NCBI GenBank assembly: GCA_036871055.1
Contig: CP141893.1
Span: 1,612,001-1,676,000 of the forward strand
Length of the DNA: 64,000 nucleotides
Direction: 5' to 3'
Origin: Bisbaumannia sp015645095
GTDB taxonomy: Bacteria; Pseudomonadota; Gammaproteobacteria; Pseudomonadales; Halomonadaceae
Positions 36,087 to 45,097 of this stretch are shown one piece after another (the stretch's first letter is position 1; each line of letters begins with the position of its first letter). The notes beneath the pieces were generated by a model. It was not told the DNA's origin and ran no database searches. It saw nothing but the letters and a program-made list of their open reading frames with translations. A program made the translations under genes and the position numbers.

Positions 36087-37118
36087 GGTGCGTTCGTTAT
36101 AGTTGTCGGCGATCTCGTGCCAGTGCTCATCGACATTGGCCAGCCAGGCCATCAGGGTACGGTCGTAGTCGGGGCCGAAGTTCTGCCAGTCCTCCATCAT
36201 CAGGTGCGCCTCGCTGGCCTTGGCGATGTGCATCGCCGAGGGCAGTATTCCGTTGGGGAAGATGTACTTGTTGATCCAGGGGTCGGTACTGATGTCGGAG
36301 TTGTTGGAGCCGATGGTGTGGAGCAGGAAGAGGCCCCCGGCATCCAGTAGCCGCTCCACGGTCTGGAAGTAGGTGGGGTAGTTGCGGTGGCCCACGTGCT
36401 CGAACATGCCGATGGAGACGATGCGGTCGTAGTGGCCCTCCAGGTCGCGGTAGTCCTGCAGGCGGATCTCCACCGGCAGGCCCTCGCAGCGCTCACGGGC
36501 CAGGGCGGCCTGCTCCTTCGAGATGGTGATGCCGGTGACCTCCACGCCGTGGTGGCGGGCGGCATGTTCGGCGAAGCTTCCCCAGCCGCAGCCGATATCC
36601 AGTACCCGCATGCCCGGCTGCAGGTCGAGCTTGCGACAGGCCAGCTCCAGTTTGGCCCGCTGGGCCTCGTGCAGATTCCTGGCCTCCTTCCAGTAGCCAC
36701 AGGAGTAGCACATGGTGGGATCGAGCATGCGCTCGAAGAGGTCGTTGCCCAGGTCATAGTGGGCCTCGCCGACGATATAGGCGCGGGCCTTGCTCTGCAG
36801 GTTGAAGAAACCCGACTGCAGCCGATACATCAGCCGTTCGGTGGGCGTATGGGCGCGTTCGCCCAGGCCGTGCAGCAGCAGGCGACAGGTCATCTCGTCG
36901 ATACGGTCGCACTCCCACCAGCCATCCATATAGGCTTCGCCCAGTCCCAGGGTGCCCTGATGAAGCACCCGGGAGAAGAAGTCGGGGTGATAGACCCGCA
37001 GGTCCCAGGGCTGGTCGCCGTTGAGGGTCACGCCGGAACCTGTCAGCAGCTGTTCGATAATGCGTCTGGCGCGAGTATCCGGCAGGGTAAGGGGGGCGAT
37101 GTGGGTGTCACTGGTCAT
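35967..37118 (-). CDS. cfa: Cyclopropane-fatty-acyl-phospholipid synthase family protein (Cfa)
   Basis: 383 residues, the normal size. The SAM-binding motif is VLDIGCGWGSFAEHAA (about residues 170-185), followed by GITISKEQAALARER and SIGMFEHVGHRNYPTYF; the N-terminal DLRVYHPDFFSRVL and GEAYMDGWWEC are typical of Cfa. It methylates unsaturated acyl chains of membrane phospholipids to cyclopropanes, a stationary-phase and salt/acid stress adaptation. Its 3' end is followed by three more full copies and one partial copy of its tail. Confidence 0.94.
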   Translation of the reverse strand: MTSDTHIAPLTLPDTRARRIIEQLLTGSGVTLNGDQPWDLRVYHPDFFSRVLHQGTLGLGEAYMDGWWECDRIDEMTCRLLLHGLGERAHTPTERLMYRLQSGFFNLQSKARAYIVGEAHYDLGNDLFERMLDPTMCYSCGYWKEARNLHEAQRAKLELACRKLDLQPGMRVLDIGCGWGSFAEHAARHHGVEVTGITISKEQAALARERCEGLPVEIRLQDYRDLEGHYDRIVSIGMFEHVGHRNYPTYFQTVERLLDAGGLFLLHTIGSNNSDISTDPWINKYIFPNGILPSAMHIAKASEAHLMMEDWQNFGPDYDRTLMAWLANVDEHWHEIADNYNERTRRMFRYYLSVCAGGFRARHMQLWQVVFSRGRLGRYDAPR

Positions 37119-37245
37119 GGCGTCCTCCTGGGCCTGGTGGGAGCATGGGCTGGCTCCGCGGCTGCCGGCAACTTAGGATTGAGCATAGTTCAAGCGACTA
37201 ATCCTTGGTAATCAAGGCATTTCCAACGATAAGGAGAGGCGTGAT

Positions 37246-37548
37246 ATGCAAGTCATGGTGGATCTCTGCGTGGTGCCCCTAGGCGTGGGCGTCTCGGTAT
37301 CCCCCCAGGTGGCGGCCTGTCAGCGGGTCATTCAGGCCTCCGGGCTGAGTCATCGTATGCACGCCTATGGCACCAATATCGAGGGGCCCTGGGATGAGGT
37401 GATGGCGGTGGTGAAGCGCTGCCATGAGGTGGTGCACGAGATGGGGGCGCCGCGCATCACCTCGACCCTCAAGGTGGGCACCCGCATCGATCGGACGCAG
37501 TCCATGGATGACAAGGTGGCCAGCGTGGAGGCGTTACTTAAAGAGTAG
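37246..37548 (+). CDS. MTH1187/YqgV family thiamine-binding-like protein
   Basis: 100 residues of the YkoF/MTH1187 (DUF77) family, recognisable from DLCVVPLGVGVSVSPQVAAC, AYGTNIEGPWDEVMAVVKRCHE and the C-terminal LKVGTRIDR. Family members are small ferredoxin-like proteins that bind thiamine-related compounds; the physiological role is unclear. It is divergent from cfa, with AAGGAGA before the ATG. Confidence 0.85.
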   Translation: MQVMVDLCVVPLGVGVSVSPQVAACQRVIQASGLSHRMHAYGTNIEGPWDEVMAVVKRCHEVVHEMGAPRITSTLKVGTRIDRTQSMDDKVASVEALLKE

Positions 37549-37618
37549 ACACCACTCCCCCAGGCTAGGCTCCGTACGAAAACTGGCTGCGCTCGCCGAC
37601 GTCTCGTAGGCAACCTGA

Positions 37619-37643
37619 TGATGCCCCGCCTAGCGCGGGGCAT
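37619..37643. terminator. Hairpin between the thiamine-binding-like gene and argP
   Basis: Arms GATGCCCCGC and GCGGGGCATC flank CTAGC or its neighbours, overlapping the argP stop. No long T-run follows, so efficiency is uncertain. Confidence 0.5.
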
Positions 37644-38550
37644 CGTCGTCTCTGGGCAGCGCTTCCAGCCAGTCGCCACTGTGTCTGAGCAGGTGGCCGG
37701 TCAGGGCCTCCAGGGTCTCGCCCCCTTGACGCCAGTGATGCCAGTAGAGGGGGACCTCGATGCGGCGCGTCGGGTCATCGGGGCCGGGCAGTTCCACCAG
37801 GCGACCCTCGGCCAGTTCCCGGGTCACCTGGCGCTCGGGGATCATGCCGTAGCCGAGCCCGGCGAGCGCCATGCCCACGAAGCCCTCCGAGGAGGGGCAG
37901 AGGTGGTGGGGAAAGGGCTCATGGAAGCCGTGACGGGCCAGGTAGCGATGCTGCAGGCGATCGTCCGGGCCATAGACGATGGCCGGGGCCCTTCGCAGGG
38001 CGTCATGGCTGAGCCCTGCGGTGAAGTGCCGTGCCACGAAGTCGGGGCTGGCCAGGGCGCGATAGCGCATCTGGCCCAGGGCATGGCTGCGGGCGCCCTG
38101 GACCGGGCGCGGGCTATCGCAGAGACAGCCCGCGACCTCGCCGTCGCGCATGCGTTTGAGGGCCACCTCCTGGTCCTCCACCAGCAACTCGAAGAGCAGC
38201 CGCCGTTCGCGGCAGAAGGTCGCCATGCTGGCGGGCCACCAGGTGGCCAGGCTGTCGGCATTGATCGCCAGGCGCAGGCGTGGCTCCGCTTCGCCCAGGG
38301 TCGGCACCTGGTCCAGCAGGTCATGTTCGAGCAGGCGTACCTGGCGAGCATGATTGAGCAGACGGCGCCCGACCGGAGTCGGGGCGAGGCGGGGACCGCG
38401 CACCAGTACCGGCTGGCCGAGGCGAGCCTCCAGCAGCTTGATGCGTTGGGAGACCGCCGACTGGGTCAGTCCCAGTCGCTGGGCGCCGCGTTCGAAGCCA
38501 CCCTGGTCCACTACCGCGGTCAGGGCCTCGAGAAGCTTGTAGTCGAGCAT
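37630..38550 (-). CDS. argP: LysR-type regulator ArgP
   Basis: 306 residues. An N-terminal winged helix-turn-helix (about 1-60, GGFERGAQRLGLTQSAVSQR) is joined to a periplasmic-binding-like effector domain. The DYKLLEALTAVVDQGGF opening and the divergent position beside an ArgO/LysE exporter are typical of ArgP/LysG, which senses Arg and Lys and activates the exporter gene. A hairpin (GATGCCCCGC with GCGGGGCATC, about 37619-37643) spans its stop and probably ends both convergent transcripts. Confidence 0.9.
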   Translation of the reverse strand: MLDYKLLEALTAVVDQGGFERGAQRLGLTQSAVSQRIKLLEARLGQPVLVRGPRLAPTPVGRRLLNHARQVRLLEHDLLDQVPTLGEAEPRLRLAINADSLATWWPASMATFCRERRLLFELLVEDQEVALKRMRDGEVAGCLCDSPRPVQGARSHALGQMRYRALASPDFVARHFTAGLSHDALRRAPAIVYGPDDRLQHRYLARHGFHEPFPHHLCPSSEGFVGMALAGLGYGMIPERQVTRELAEGRLVELPGPDDPTRRIEVPLYWHHWRQGGETLEALTGHLLRHSGDWLEALPRDDDAPR

Positions 38551-38645
38551 TAGTTTTTCTTCTTTCTCATTCGGTGAATTAATTTTATTGATTCATGGTG
38601 TCACTCTAGCCTGGGCGCTCCAGTTTCGCATCGAGGAAAGGTGAC

Positions 38646-39254
38646 GTGTGGAGTTCGCTGTTTCATGGGGTGGTGGTGGGGGCCGGGCTGATCATCGCCA
38701 TCGGGGCCCAGAATGCCTTCGTGCTCAACCAGGGCTTGCGCCGGGAACACGCCTACCTGGTGGCCGCTATCTGTGCCCTCTGTGACTGGCTGTTGATCGG
38801 TTTCGGCGTGTTGGGGGTGGGGGCCCTGCTGGCCCAGCAGCCGGCCCTGATCGTCGTGGCGCGCTGGGGTGGGGCCCTGTTCCTGGCCTGGCAGGCGGGG
38901 CTGGCACTGCGTCGGGCCGCTGGGGCCCAGGGGTTGGTGGGACCTGGCACGACGCTACGCTCTCGCCGGGTGGTGGTCCTGACCACCCTGGCGGTGACCC
39001 TGCTCAATCCCCAGGTCTACCTCGACACCCTGCTCTTGCTGGGAACCATCGGTGCCCTCCAGCCCAGTCCGCTGGGGTTCATGATAGGGGCGGCCCTGGC
39101 CTCCTGTGCCTGGTTCTTCGGCCTGGTGGGGGCCGCTGCCTGGCTGGCGCCCCGCCTGGCCAGTCCCAGGACCTGGCGACTGATCGATCTGGGGATCGCC
39201 GCCATGCTGGGCTGGGTGGCCTGGCAACTGGCTAGCGGGAGCATGCTGGCATAA
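38646..39254 (+). CDS. argO: LysE/ArgO family amino acid exporter (ArgO)
   Basis: 202 residues with about six membrane helices. The opening GVVVGAGLIIAIGAQNAFVLNQGLRREH and LLNPQVYLDTLLLLGTIG are hallmarks of ArgO/LysE exporters of basic amino acids. It starts at GTG 38646. Divergent from argP across a 95-bp AT-rich region that should hold the ArgP operator and the argO promoter. Confidence 0.92.
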   Translation: MWSSLFHGVVVGAGLIIAIGAQNAFVLNQGLRREHAYLVAAICALCDWLLIGFGVLGVGALLAQQPALIVVARWGGALFLAWQAGLALRRAAGAQGLVGPGTTLRSRRVVVLTTLAVTLLNPQVYLDTLLLLGTIGALQPSPLGFMIGAALASCAWFFGLVGAAAWLAPRLASPRTWRLIDLGIAAMLGWVAWQLASGSMLA

Positions 39255-39257
39255 CGT

Positions 39258-39275
39258 TGTCACGTTTTCTTTACG
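39258..39275. promoter_or_regulatory. Distal PhhR/TyrR box upstream of hpd
   Basis: TGTCACGTTTTCTTTACG matches TGTAAA-N6-TTTACA at 9 of 12 positions and is nearly identical in its half-sites to the box between phhA and phhR. It lies just after argO and 72 bp (centre to centre) from a second box. Confidence 0.6.
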
Positions 39276-39329
39276 GCCTGTCAGGTCGTCGCACCACTCG
39301 GGGGGCGCTATCCGGCGGGGGGCGGGGGG

Positions 39330-39347
39330 TGTAAGAAGAAGTTTACG
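39330..39347. promoter_or_regulatory. Proximal PhhR/TyrR box upstream of hpd
   Basis: TGTAAGAAGAAGTTTACG matches TGTAAA-N6-TTTACA at 10 of 12 positions, about 140 bp before the hpd start. Together with the distal box it suggests PhhR-dependent expression of hpd. Confidence 0.65.
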
Positions 39348-39486
39348 TCAGGTGCCGCTGGGCGCCGGGAATTGCTGGGCCTTGCCGGCGATGGTGCCAT
39401 TCCCGGCGCGCCTCCCGGGCCCTAGCCTGTAGCCATCCCGCCCGGTGATGACCGGGTCAAGACGACACAACAACCGGAGGCTCACC

Positions 39487-40593
39487 ATGAACGCCGTGGC
39501 ACAGACCCAGACGACCGCCCAGGTCTCGCCCCATAACCCCATCGGCACCAATGGCTTTGAATTCGTCGAGTTCACCGCCCCGGATGCCGCAGGCATCGAG
39601 GCCCTGCGTGGGCTCTTCACCCAGCTGGGCTTCACCGAGACCCGCAAGCACCGCTCCAAGCAGGTGTTCCTCTTCCAGCAGGAGGGGGTGAACTTCGTCC
39701 TCAACGCCGAGCCGGGCAGCCATGCCGCCGAGTTCGCCCGCGTCCACGGCCCCAGCGCCTGCGCCATGGCCTGGAAGGTGGCCGACGCCAAGCAGGCCTA
39801 CGAACACGCCCTGGCCAATGGCGCCGAGGCCATGGAGAACCCGGTGGGCCCCGGCGAGGTGGGGATTCCCGCGGTCAAGGGCATCGGTGGGTCGCTGCTC
39901 TACTTCGTCGACGACCAGCTCGACGACCAGGGGCGCACCATCTATGACATCGATTTCGAGGCCATCGACGGGCGTACCGCTCAGGATAACAGCGTCGGTC
40001 TCAAGGTCCTCGACCACCTGACTCACAACGTGGACCGCGGCCAGATGGACGTCTGGGCCGACTTCTACACCCGCATCGCCAATTTCCGCGAGATCCGCTA
40101 CTTCGATATCGAAGGCAAGATGACCGGGCTCTTCTCCCGGGCCATGACCGCCCCCTGTGGCAAGATGCATATCCCCATCAACGAGTCCGCCGACGACAAC
40201 TCCCAGATCGCCGAATTCCTGCGCGAGTACAACGGCGAGGGGATCCAGCACCTGGCCATGGCCACCGACGATATCTACGCCACCGTCAAGGCGCTCAAGG
40301 CCAAGGGTGTCACCTTCCTCACCACCCCGGACACCTACTACGAGAAGGTCGATGCCCGGGTCCCCAACCACGAGGAGAACCTCGAGGAGCTGCGCGAGCT
40401 GAGCCTGCTGGTGGACGGTGCGCCGGACCAGGGCGTGCTGCTGCAGATCTTCACCGAGACCGTGATTGGTCCGATCTTCTTCGAGATCATTCAGCGCAAG
40501 GGTAACGACGGCTTCGGCGAGGGCAATTTCAAGGCCCTGTTCGAATCCATCGAGGAGGATCAGATTCGCCGCGGCGTGCTCAAGGCCGACTAA
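39487..40593 (+). CDS. hpd: 4-hydroxyphenylpyruvate dioxygenase (Hpd)
   Basis: 368 residues, normal for the bacterial enzyme, which turns 4-hydroxyphenylpyruvate into homogentisate. Two vicinal-oxygen-chelate domains are present. The iron ligands are a His in VLDHLTHNV, a His in GIQHLAMATDD and the Glu of IFFEIIQRKGNDGFGEGNF, all intact. The start at 39487 follows CCGGAGG. It follows on from PhhABC in phenylalanine breakdown. Homogentisate dioxygenase and later genes are not in this window. A terminator follows. Confidence 0.95.
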   Translation: MNAVAQTQTTAQVSPHNPIGTNGFEFVEFTAPDAAGIEALRGLFTQLGFTETRKHRSKQVFLFQQEGVNFVLNAEPGSHAAEFARVHGPSACAMAWKVADAKQAYEHALANGAEAMENPVGPGEVGIPAVKGIGGSLLYFVDDQLDDQGRTIYDIDFEAIDGRTAQDNSVGLKVLDHLTHNVDRGQMDVWADFYTRIANFREIRYFDIEGKMTGLFSRAMTAPCGKMHIPINESADDNSQIAEFLREYNGEGIQHLAMATDDIYATVKALKAKGVTFLTTPDTYYEKVDARVPNHEENLEELRELSLLVDGAPDQGVLLQIFTETVIGPIFFEIIQRKGNDGFGEGNFKALFESIEEDQIRRGVLKAD

Positions 40594-40599
40594 GCGATA

Positions 40600-40629
40600 C
40601 CGCCGTCCCGATTCGGGGCGGCGGTTTTG
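40600..40629 (+). terminator. Intrinsic terminator after hpd
   Basis: GC-rich arms CCGCCGTCCCG and CGGGGCGGCGG (one G-T pair) flank ATT and are followed by TTTT. Confidence 0.85.
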
Positions 40630-40752
40630 CTACAAGTCAGGCCTTAGTGTCAAGCTTGGTGGTATAAACAGATTTTCCATTTGGTCTAATGGCTAGATAG
40701 CGACAAATAACGCTAAAATCATCGACAACAACAAGTGCTGTAAGGTATCCCG

Positions 40753-42213
40753 ATGACGACGACAAATGATGCACCCAAGACCCTCTGGCTTGGGCGATGG
40801 GGTTTCGTGCTGGCGGCCACCGGTTCCGCGGTGGGCCTGGGCAATATCTGGAAGTTTCCTTACATCACCGGCGAGTTCGGCGGTGGTGCCTTCGTGCTGG
40901 TCTACCTGGCCTGCATCCTGGCGGTGGGCGTGCCCATCATGATGGCGGAGATCAGCTTCGGTCGGCGTGGCCGTGGCAGCCCCATCGATGCGATTCGCCG
41001 GGTGGTGCAGGAGTCCGGCGGCGGCAGCTTCTGGTCGCTCTTCGGCTGGATGGCCATGCTCTGCGGCTTCATGATCCTGACCTTCTATGTGGTGGTGGCC
41101 GGCTGGTCCTTCTCCTACCTGTGGAAGATGCTCAGCGGTGGCCTGGCGGGCTCCAGCGTCGGTGACATGGCGGCCATCTTCGAGGCCAATAACGCCAACC
41201 CCTTCAGCCTGGGCGCCTGGAGCACCCTGGTCACCGTGCTGACCATGGTGATCGTCGGCAAGGGCGTGCAGGCGGGCATCGAGCGCAGCGTCAGCTGGAT
41301 GATGCCCGGCATGGTGGTGATGCTGGCGATCCTGATCGTCTACGGCATCTTCTCCGGTGGCTTCGGCGAGGCCTTCGCCTTCCTGTTCTCCTTCAATACC
41401 GACGGCCTGACCAGCGAAGGGCTGCTGGCGGCCCTGGGCCATGCCTTCTTCACCCTCTCCCTGGCCTCCGGTGCCATCCTCACCTATGGCTCCTACCTGC
41501 CCAAGGGACACTCCATCGCGCGCACCACCTTCAGCGTGGCCATCGCCGATACCGTGGTGGCGCTGATGGCAGGCCTGGCGATCTTCCCGATCATCTTCGC
41601 CAACGGCATGAGCCCGGGGGGCGGCCCGGGGCTGATCTTCATGAGCCTGCCGCTGGCCTTCCAGGCCATGCCGCTGGGCACCCTGTTCGGCATCCTCTTC
41701 TTCCTGATGCTCTCTATGGCGGCGTTGACTTCCTCCATCTCGATGATCGAGGCCACCGTGGCCTGGCTCACCGACAACAAGGGGCTGTCCCGCAAGCAGG
41801 CTTCCTGGGGCGTGGGGATCGTGCTGTGGCTGGTCAGCACCCTGGCGATGCTCTCGTTCAACTGGGGCGCCGACTGGACCCTGGCCGGGCGTAACTTCTT
41901 CGACTGGCTCGACTACCTCACCTCGCGCTGGATGATGCCCCTGGGTGGCCTGGGTACCGCCTTGATGGCCGGCTTCCTGCTGCGCAACGAGCTGTTCAAG
42001 GAGGAGCTGGGACTCTCCAACGTTCAGCACGCCCTCTGGCTGTTCATGATCCGCTACGTCAGCCCGCTGGGCATCGTGCTGATCTTCGTCGATGCCCTGG
42101 GCCTGGCCAGCCTCAACCTGGCCGCCCAGTGGCCCTGGCTGCTGGCCCTGTTGATCGCCTTCACCGCGGTGGGCGAGCTGGCCAGCCCACGGCTCAAGCG
42201 CCAGTTCTCCTGA
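40753..42213 (+). CDS. Neurotransmitter:sodium symporter (NSS) family transporter
   Basis: 486 residues with 11-12 membrane helices. The NSS start GRWGFVLAATGSAVGLGNIWKFPYI contains the Na+-site and substrate residues of helix 1 (compare LeuT/MhsT). Bacterial members take up aromatic or hydrophobic amino acids with Na+. Its position after hpd makes an aromatic substrate (Tyr, Phe or Trp) possible, but a terminator separates the two and no PhhR box was found before it. Confidence 0.9.
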   Translation: MTTTNDAPKTLWLGRWGFVLAATGSAVGLGNIWKFPYITGEFGGGAFVLVYLACILAVGVPIMMAEISFGRRGRGSPIDAIRRVVQESGGGSFWSLFGWMAMLCGFMILTFYVVVAGWSFSYLWKMLSGGLAGSSVGDMAAIFEANNANPFSLGAWSTLVTVLTMVIVGKGVQAGIERSVSWMMPGMVVMLAILIVYGIFSGGFGEAFAFLFSFNTDGLTSEGLLAALGHAFFTLSLASGAILTYGSYLPKGHSIARTTFSVAIADTVVALMAGLAIFPIIFANGMSPGGGPGLIFMSLPLAFQAMPLGTLFGILFFLMLSMAALTSSISMIEATVAWLTDNKGLSRKQASWGVGIVLWLVSTLAMLSFNWGADWTLAGRNFFDWLDYLTSRWMMPLGGLGTALMAGFLLRNELFKEELGLSNVQHALWLFMIRYVSPLGIVLIFVDALGLASLNLAAQWPWLLALLIAFTAVGELASPRLKRQFS

Positions 42214-42237
42214 GTCGCGACGACTCTGCTGGTCCTG

Positions 42238-42271
42238 CGACCCCCGCCTGGTGCGGGGGTCGTCTTTTTTG
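42238..42271 (+). terminator. Intrinsic terminator after the NSS transporter
   Basis: Arms CGACCCCCGC and GCGGGGGTCG flank CTGGT and are followed by a T-run at 42264-42270. Confidence 0.92.
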
Positions 42272-42393
42272 GCTAAGCTGCGGCGCCATGGTGATTGGCC
42301 GGATAGGGCACAAGACCTTATATTTGGCTATAAGAAATCCTTTCTATCGATTAAAATAGAATATATCGACCCGCGCGCCCCAGGAGCCCGACC

Positions 42394-43260
42394 ATGATCG
42401 CCAGCGATGCCCCCGCCACCGATGCCCAGCGCCTGGCGCTGCTGCGCGACTTCCCCCGCGGCCAGGTGACCCTGGTGGGGGCGGGGCCCGGTGATCCGGA
42501 GCTGCTGACCCTCAAGGCCCTCAAGCGACTCCAGGTGGCGGAGGTGATCCTCCACGATCGCCTGGTCAGTGCCGAGATCCTGGCCCTGGCCAATCCCCAG
42601 GCGCGCTGCCTCTATGTGGGCAAGGCGCGCTCGCAACATAGCCTGCCTCAGGAGGGCATCAACCAGGCCCTGGTGGAGTGGGCCCAGCAGGGCAAGCGGG
42701 TGGTGCGCCTCAAGGGCGGCGATCCCTTTATCTTCGGCCGCGGCGGCGAGGAGCTGGAGACCCTGGCCGCGGCCGGCGTGGCCTTCGAGGTGATCCCCGG
42801 GGTGACCGCCGCCGCCGGCTGCGGCGCCTATGCGGGCATTCCCTTGACCCATCGCGATCACGCCCAGTCGGTGCGCTTCGTCACCGGCCATCTCAAGGAC
42901 GGCAGTTGCGACCTGGACTGGCCGGCCCTGGCCCGGCCGGGACAGACCCTGGTCTTCTATATGGGCCTGGGCAGCCTGGAGATTATCCGCACCCAGCTGC
43001 AGGCCCATGGCATGGCCGCCGAGACACCGCTGGCGCTGGTGGAGCAGGGCACCACGGCGCGCCAGCGGGTGCACCGGGGGACCCTGGCCGCGTTGCCCGA
43101 GGCGCTGCGCTCGGGGGCGGTGCGGCCGCCGACCCTGATCATCGTCGGCAGCGTGGTGAACCTCCATGACCGCCTGGCCTGGTTTCGTGGCGACAGTGCC
43201 AGCCAGGGCTGGGAGGAGGGCAAGCACCCCACCCCCCAGGCCAACAGTCGCAGCGCCTGA
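42394..43260 (+). CDS. cobA: Uroporphyrinogen-III C-methyltransferase (CobA)
   Basis: 288 residues. It adds methyl groups from SAM at C2 and C7 of uroporphyrinogen III to give precorrin-2, for sirohaem or cobalamin. The SAM-binding region is QVTLVGAGPGDPELLTLKAL, with YVGKARSQHS, RLKGGDPFIFGRGGEELE and TPLALVEQGTTARQRV. It is a stand-alone methylase without the CysG oxidase part. An N-terminal extension of about 20 residues precedes the core. Confidence 0.93.
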   Translation: MIASDAPATDAQRLALLRDFPRGQVTLVGAGPGDPELLTLKALKRLQVAEVILHDRLVSAEILALANPQARCLYVGKARSQHSLPQEGINQALVEWAQQGKRVVRLKGGDPFIFGRGGEELETLAAAGVAFEVIPGVTAAAGCGAYAGIPLTHRDHAQSVRFVTGHLKDGSCDLDWPALARPGQTLVFYMGLGSLEIIRTQLQAHGMAAETPLALVEQGTTARQRVHRGTLAALPEALRSGAVRPPTLIIVGSVVNLHDRLAWFRGDSASQGWEEGKHPTPQANSRSA

Positions 43261-43372
43261 GCCGCACCCTCGGCCCTTGATACCCGGCCGCCGCAGCCCC
43301 CGATCTGGCCCCGGCGCTTGATACCCCGCGGCCGCATGCGACAATGTCCGCACCCTCGATGCGGACTCTGCT

Positions 43373-45097
43373 ATGGCCACTCCACTCCCAGATGCCCTGT
43401 CATGGCGCCGGCGCGGTCAGCGTCGGCGTCGCCTGCGCAGCTTTCGCCTGCAGGTGATGCTGCTGGTGGGAGCCCTGCTGGCGGGCATGCTGCTGGCCCA
43501 GGGCGCCTACCTCAATCACCGCAAGGCGGAGATCATCGCCGATCAGATGGGGCAGCGGGCCCTGGCGGTGGCGCTGAGCGTGGCGGCGATTCCCGAAGTG
43601 ATCGCCGCCTTCGATCGCGCCGATCCCAGCGTCACCATCCAGCCCATCGCCGAACGTATCCGTCGCGAGACCGGCGCCCGCTACGTGGTGGTGGGGGACC
43701 GGCAGGGCATTCGGCTGGCCCATCCGCTGCCGGAGCGCCTGGGGCTACCCATGGTGGGTGGCGACAACGACCGGGCGCTGGTTCACGGCGAGTCCTATGT
43801 CTCCGAGGCCACCGGCTCCCTGGGCGAGGCGATCCGCGGCAAGACCCCGGTGGTCGATGGCCAGGGCAATATCGTCGGCATCGTCTCGGTGGGCTTCATG
43901 CTCAACCGGGTGGCCATGGACGTGGGGCGCTACACCGGCCTGAGCTGGGCACTGGTGGCACTGATGGTGGTGCTGGGTTTCGCCGGGGCCTATGGGCTGT
44001 CGCGTCACCTCAAAAAGGTGATCCTGGGGCTCGAGCCCCACGAGATCGCCCGCCTGGCCATGGAGAAGGAGGCGATCCTGCAGTCGATTCACGAGGGCAT
44101 CCTGGCCATCAATCGGGAGGGGCGCATCACCCTGGTCAACCAGCAGGCGCGGCGTTTCCTGGGCCTGCCCGACGAGCGTCAGGTGCTCGGCGAGCCGGTG
44201 CAGGAGGTGGTGCCCAACTCGCGGCTGCTGGAGGTGCTGGAGCGGGGCGAGCAGCAGTTCGACCAGCAGATGTGGCTGGGCGATCACCCCGTGGTGGTCA
44301 ACCGGGTGCCGGTGCGCTACGACGGCCAGATCGAGGGGGCCGTGGCCACCTTCCGCAGCCGCCGCGAGATCGTCGAGCTCTCCCAGGCCCTGAGCCAGGC
44401 GAGTCGCGACGTGGACATGCTGCGTGCCCAGGCCCATGAGTTCTCCAACAAGCTCTACACCATCGCCGGTCTGCTGCAACTGGAGCGGGTCCGCGAGGCC
44501 CTGGCGCTGATTCACCAGGAGAGCGCCCAGCAGCAGGCGCGGATGAGCTTCCTGCGCGACCATGTGGCGGATCCGGTGCTCAGCGGTACCCTGCTGGGCA
44601 AGCTGACCCGAGCCCGGGAGCTGGGGGTGACGTTGGAGATCGATCCCGACAGTTCCCTGGGGGCGCCCCTTACCGCCACCGGCCAGGAGGTGCTGATGAG
44701 CGTGATCGGCAACCTGCTCGACAACGCCTGCGATGCGGCCCTGCAGAAGGGGGGGCAGGGCGGTGATGGCGAGCCGGGCGAGGGGGCTCGGGTGCGACTC
44801 TTCTTCACCGACCTGGGCGAACAACTGCTGATCGAGGTGGAGGATAACGGCCCCGGGGTGCCCGTCGAGCGGGCCGCGACGATCTTCGAAGAGGGTTTCT
44901 CCACCAAGCCCGGCAAGCACCGCGGCATTGGCCTGGCCCTGGTGGCCCGGTTGTGCCGCCAGCACGGTGGCGAGATCACCCTGGAGGAGAGCGAGCTGGG
45001 CGGCGCCGCCTTTACCGCGGTGCTCGACAAGTCGCTGTGCCAGGCCCCGGCCGCCAGCGATCCCCCGTCGATAGCACAAGGATACGTCGATGAGTGA
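43373..45097 (+). CDS. CitA/DcuS-type sensor histidine kinase
   Basis: 574 residues. Two membrane helices (about 24-42 and 180-200) flank a periplasmic PASp domain of about 140 residues, which in CitA/DcuS/TctE-type sensors binds citrate or dicarboxylates. A cytoplasmic PAS (about 225-330) follows. The phospho-acceptor His is in AHEFSNKLYTIAGLLQLE, and the ATP-binding N, G boxes are LLDNACDA, EDNGPGVP and GIGLALVARLCR. It overlaps the response regulator by 8 nt. Next to tctCBA, a tricarboxylate-sensing role is likely. Confidence 0.9.
   Translation: MATPLPDALSWRRRGQRRRRLRSFRLQVMLLVGALLAGMLLAQGAYLNHRKAEIIADQMGQRALAVALSVAAIPEVIAAFDRADPSVTIQPIAERIRRETGARYVVVGDRQGIRLAHPLPERLGLPMVGGDNDRALVHGESYVSEATGSLGEAIRGKTPVVDGQGNIVGIVSVGFMLNRVAMDVGRYTGLSWALVALMVVLGFAGAYGLSRHLKKVILGLEPHEIARLAMEKEAILQSIHEGILAINREGRITLVNQQARRFLGLPDERQVLGEPVQEVVPNSRLLEVLERGEQQFDQQMWLGDHPVVVNRVPVRYDGQIEGAVATFRSRREIVELSQALSQASRDVDMLRAQAHEFSNKLYTIAGLLQLERVREALALIHQESAQQQARMSFLRDHVADPVLSGTLLGKLTRARELGVTLEIDPDSSLGAPLTATGQEVLMSVIGNLLDNACDAALQKGGQGGDGEPGEGARVRLFFTDLGEQLLIEVEDNGPGVPVERAATIFEEGFSTKPGKHRGIGLALVARLCRQHGGEITLEESELGGAAFTAVLDKSLCQAPAASDPPSIAQGYVDE

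Noticed and set aside
39348..39400. Sigma54 promoter before hpd (TGG near an ATTGC)
   Set aside because: The GG and GC elements are 11-12 bp apart instead of the required 10.
43261..43372. Direct repeats CTTGATACCC and CCGCACCCTCG between cobA and the sensor kinase
   Set aside because: Short and degenerate; could be the remains of a duplication, but nothing distinguishes them from chance in GC-rich DNA.
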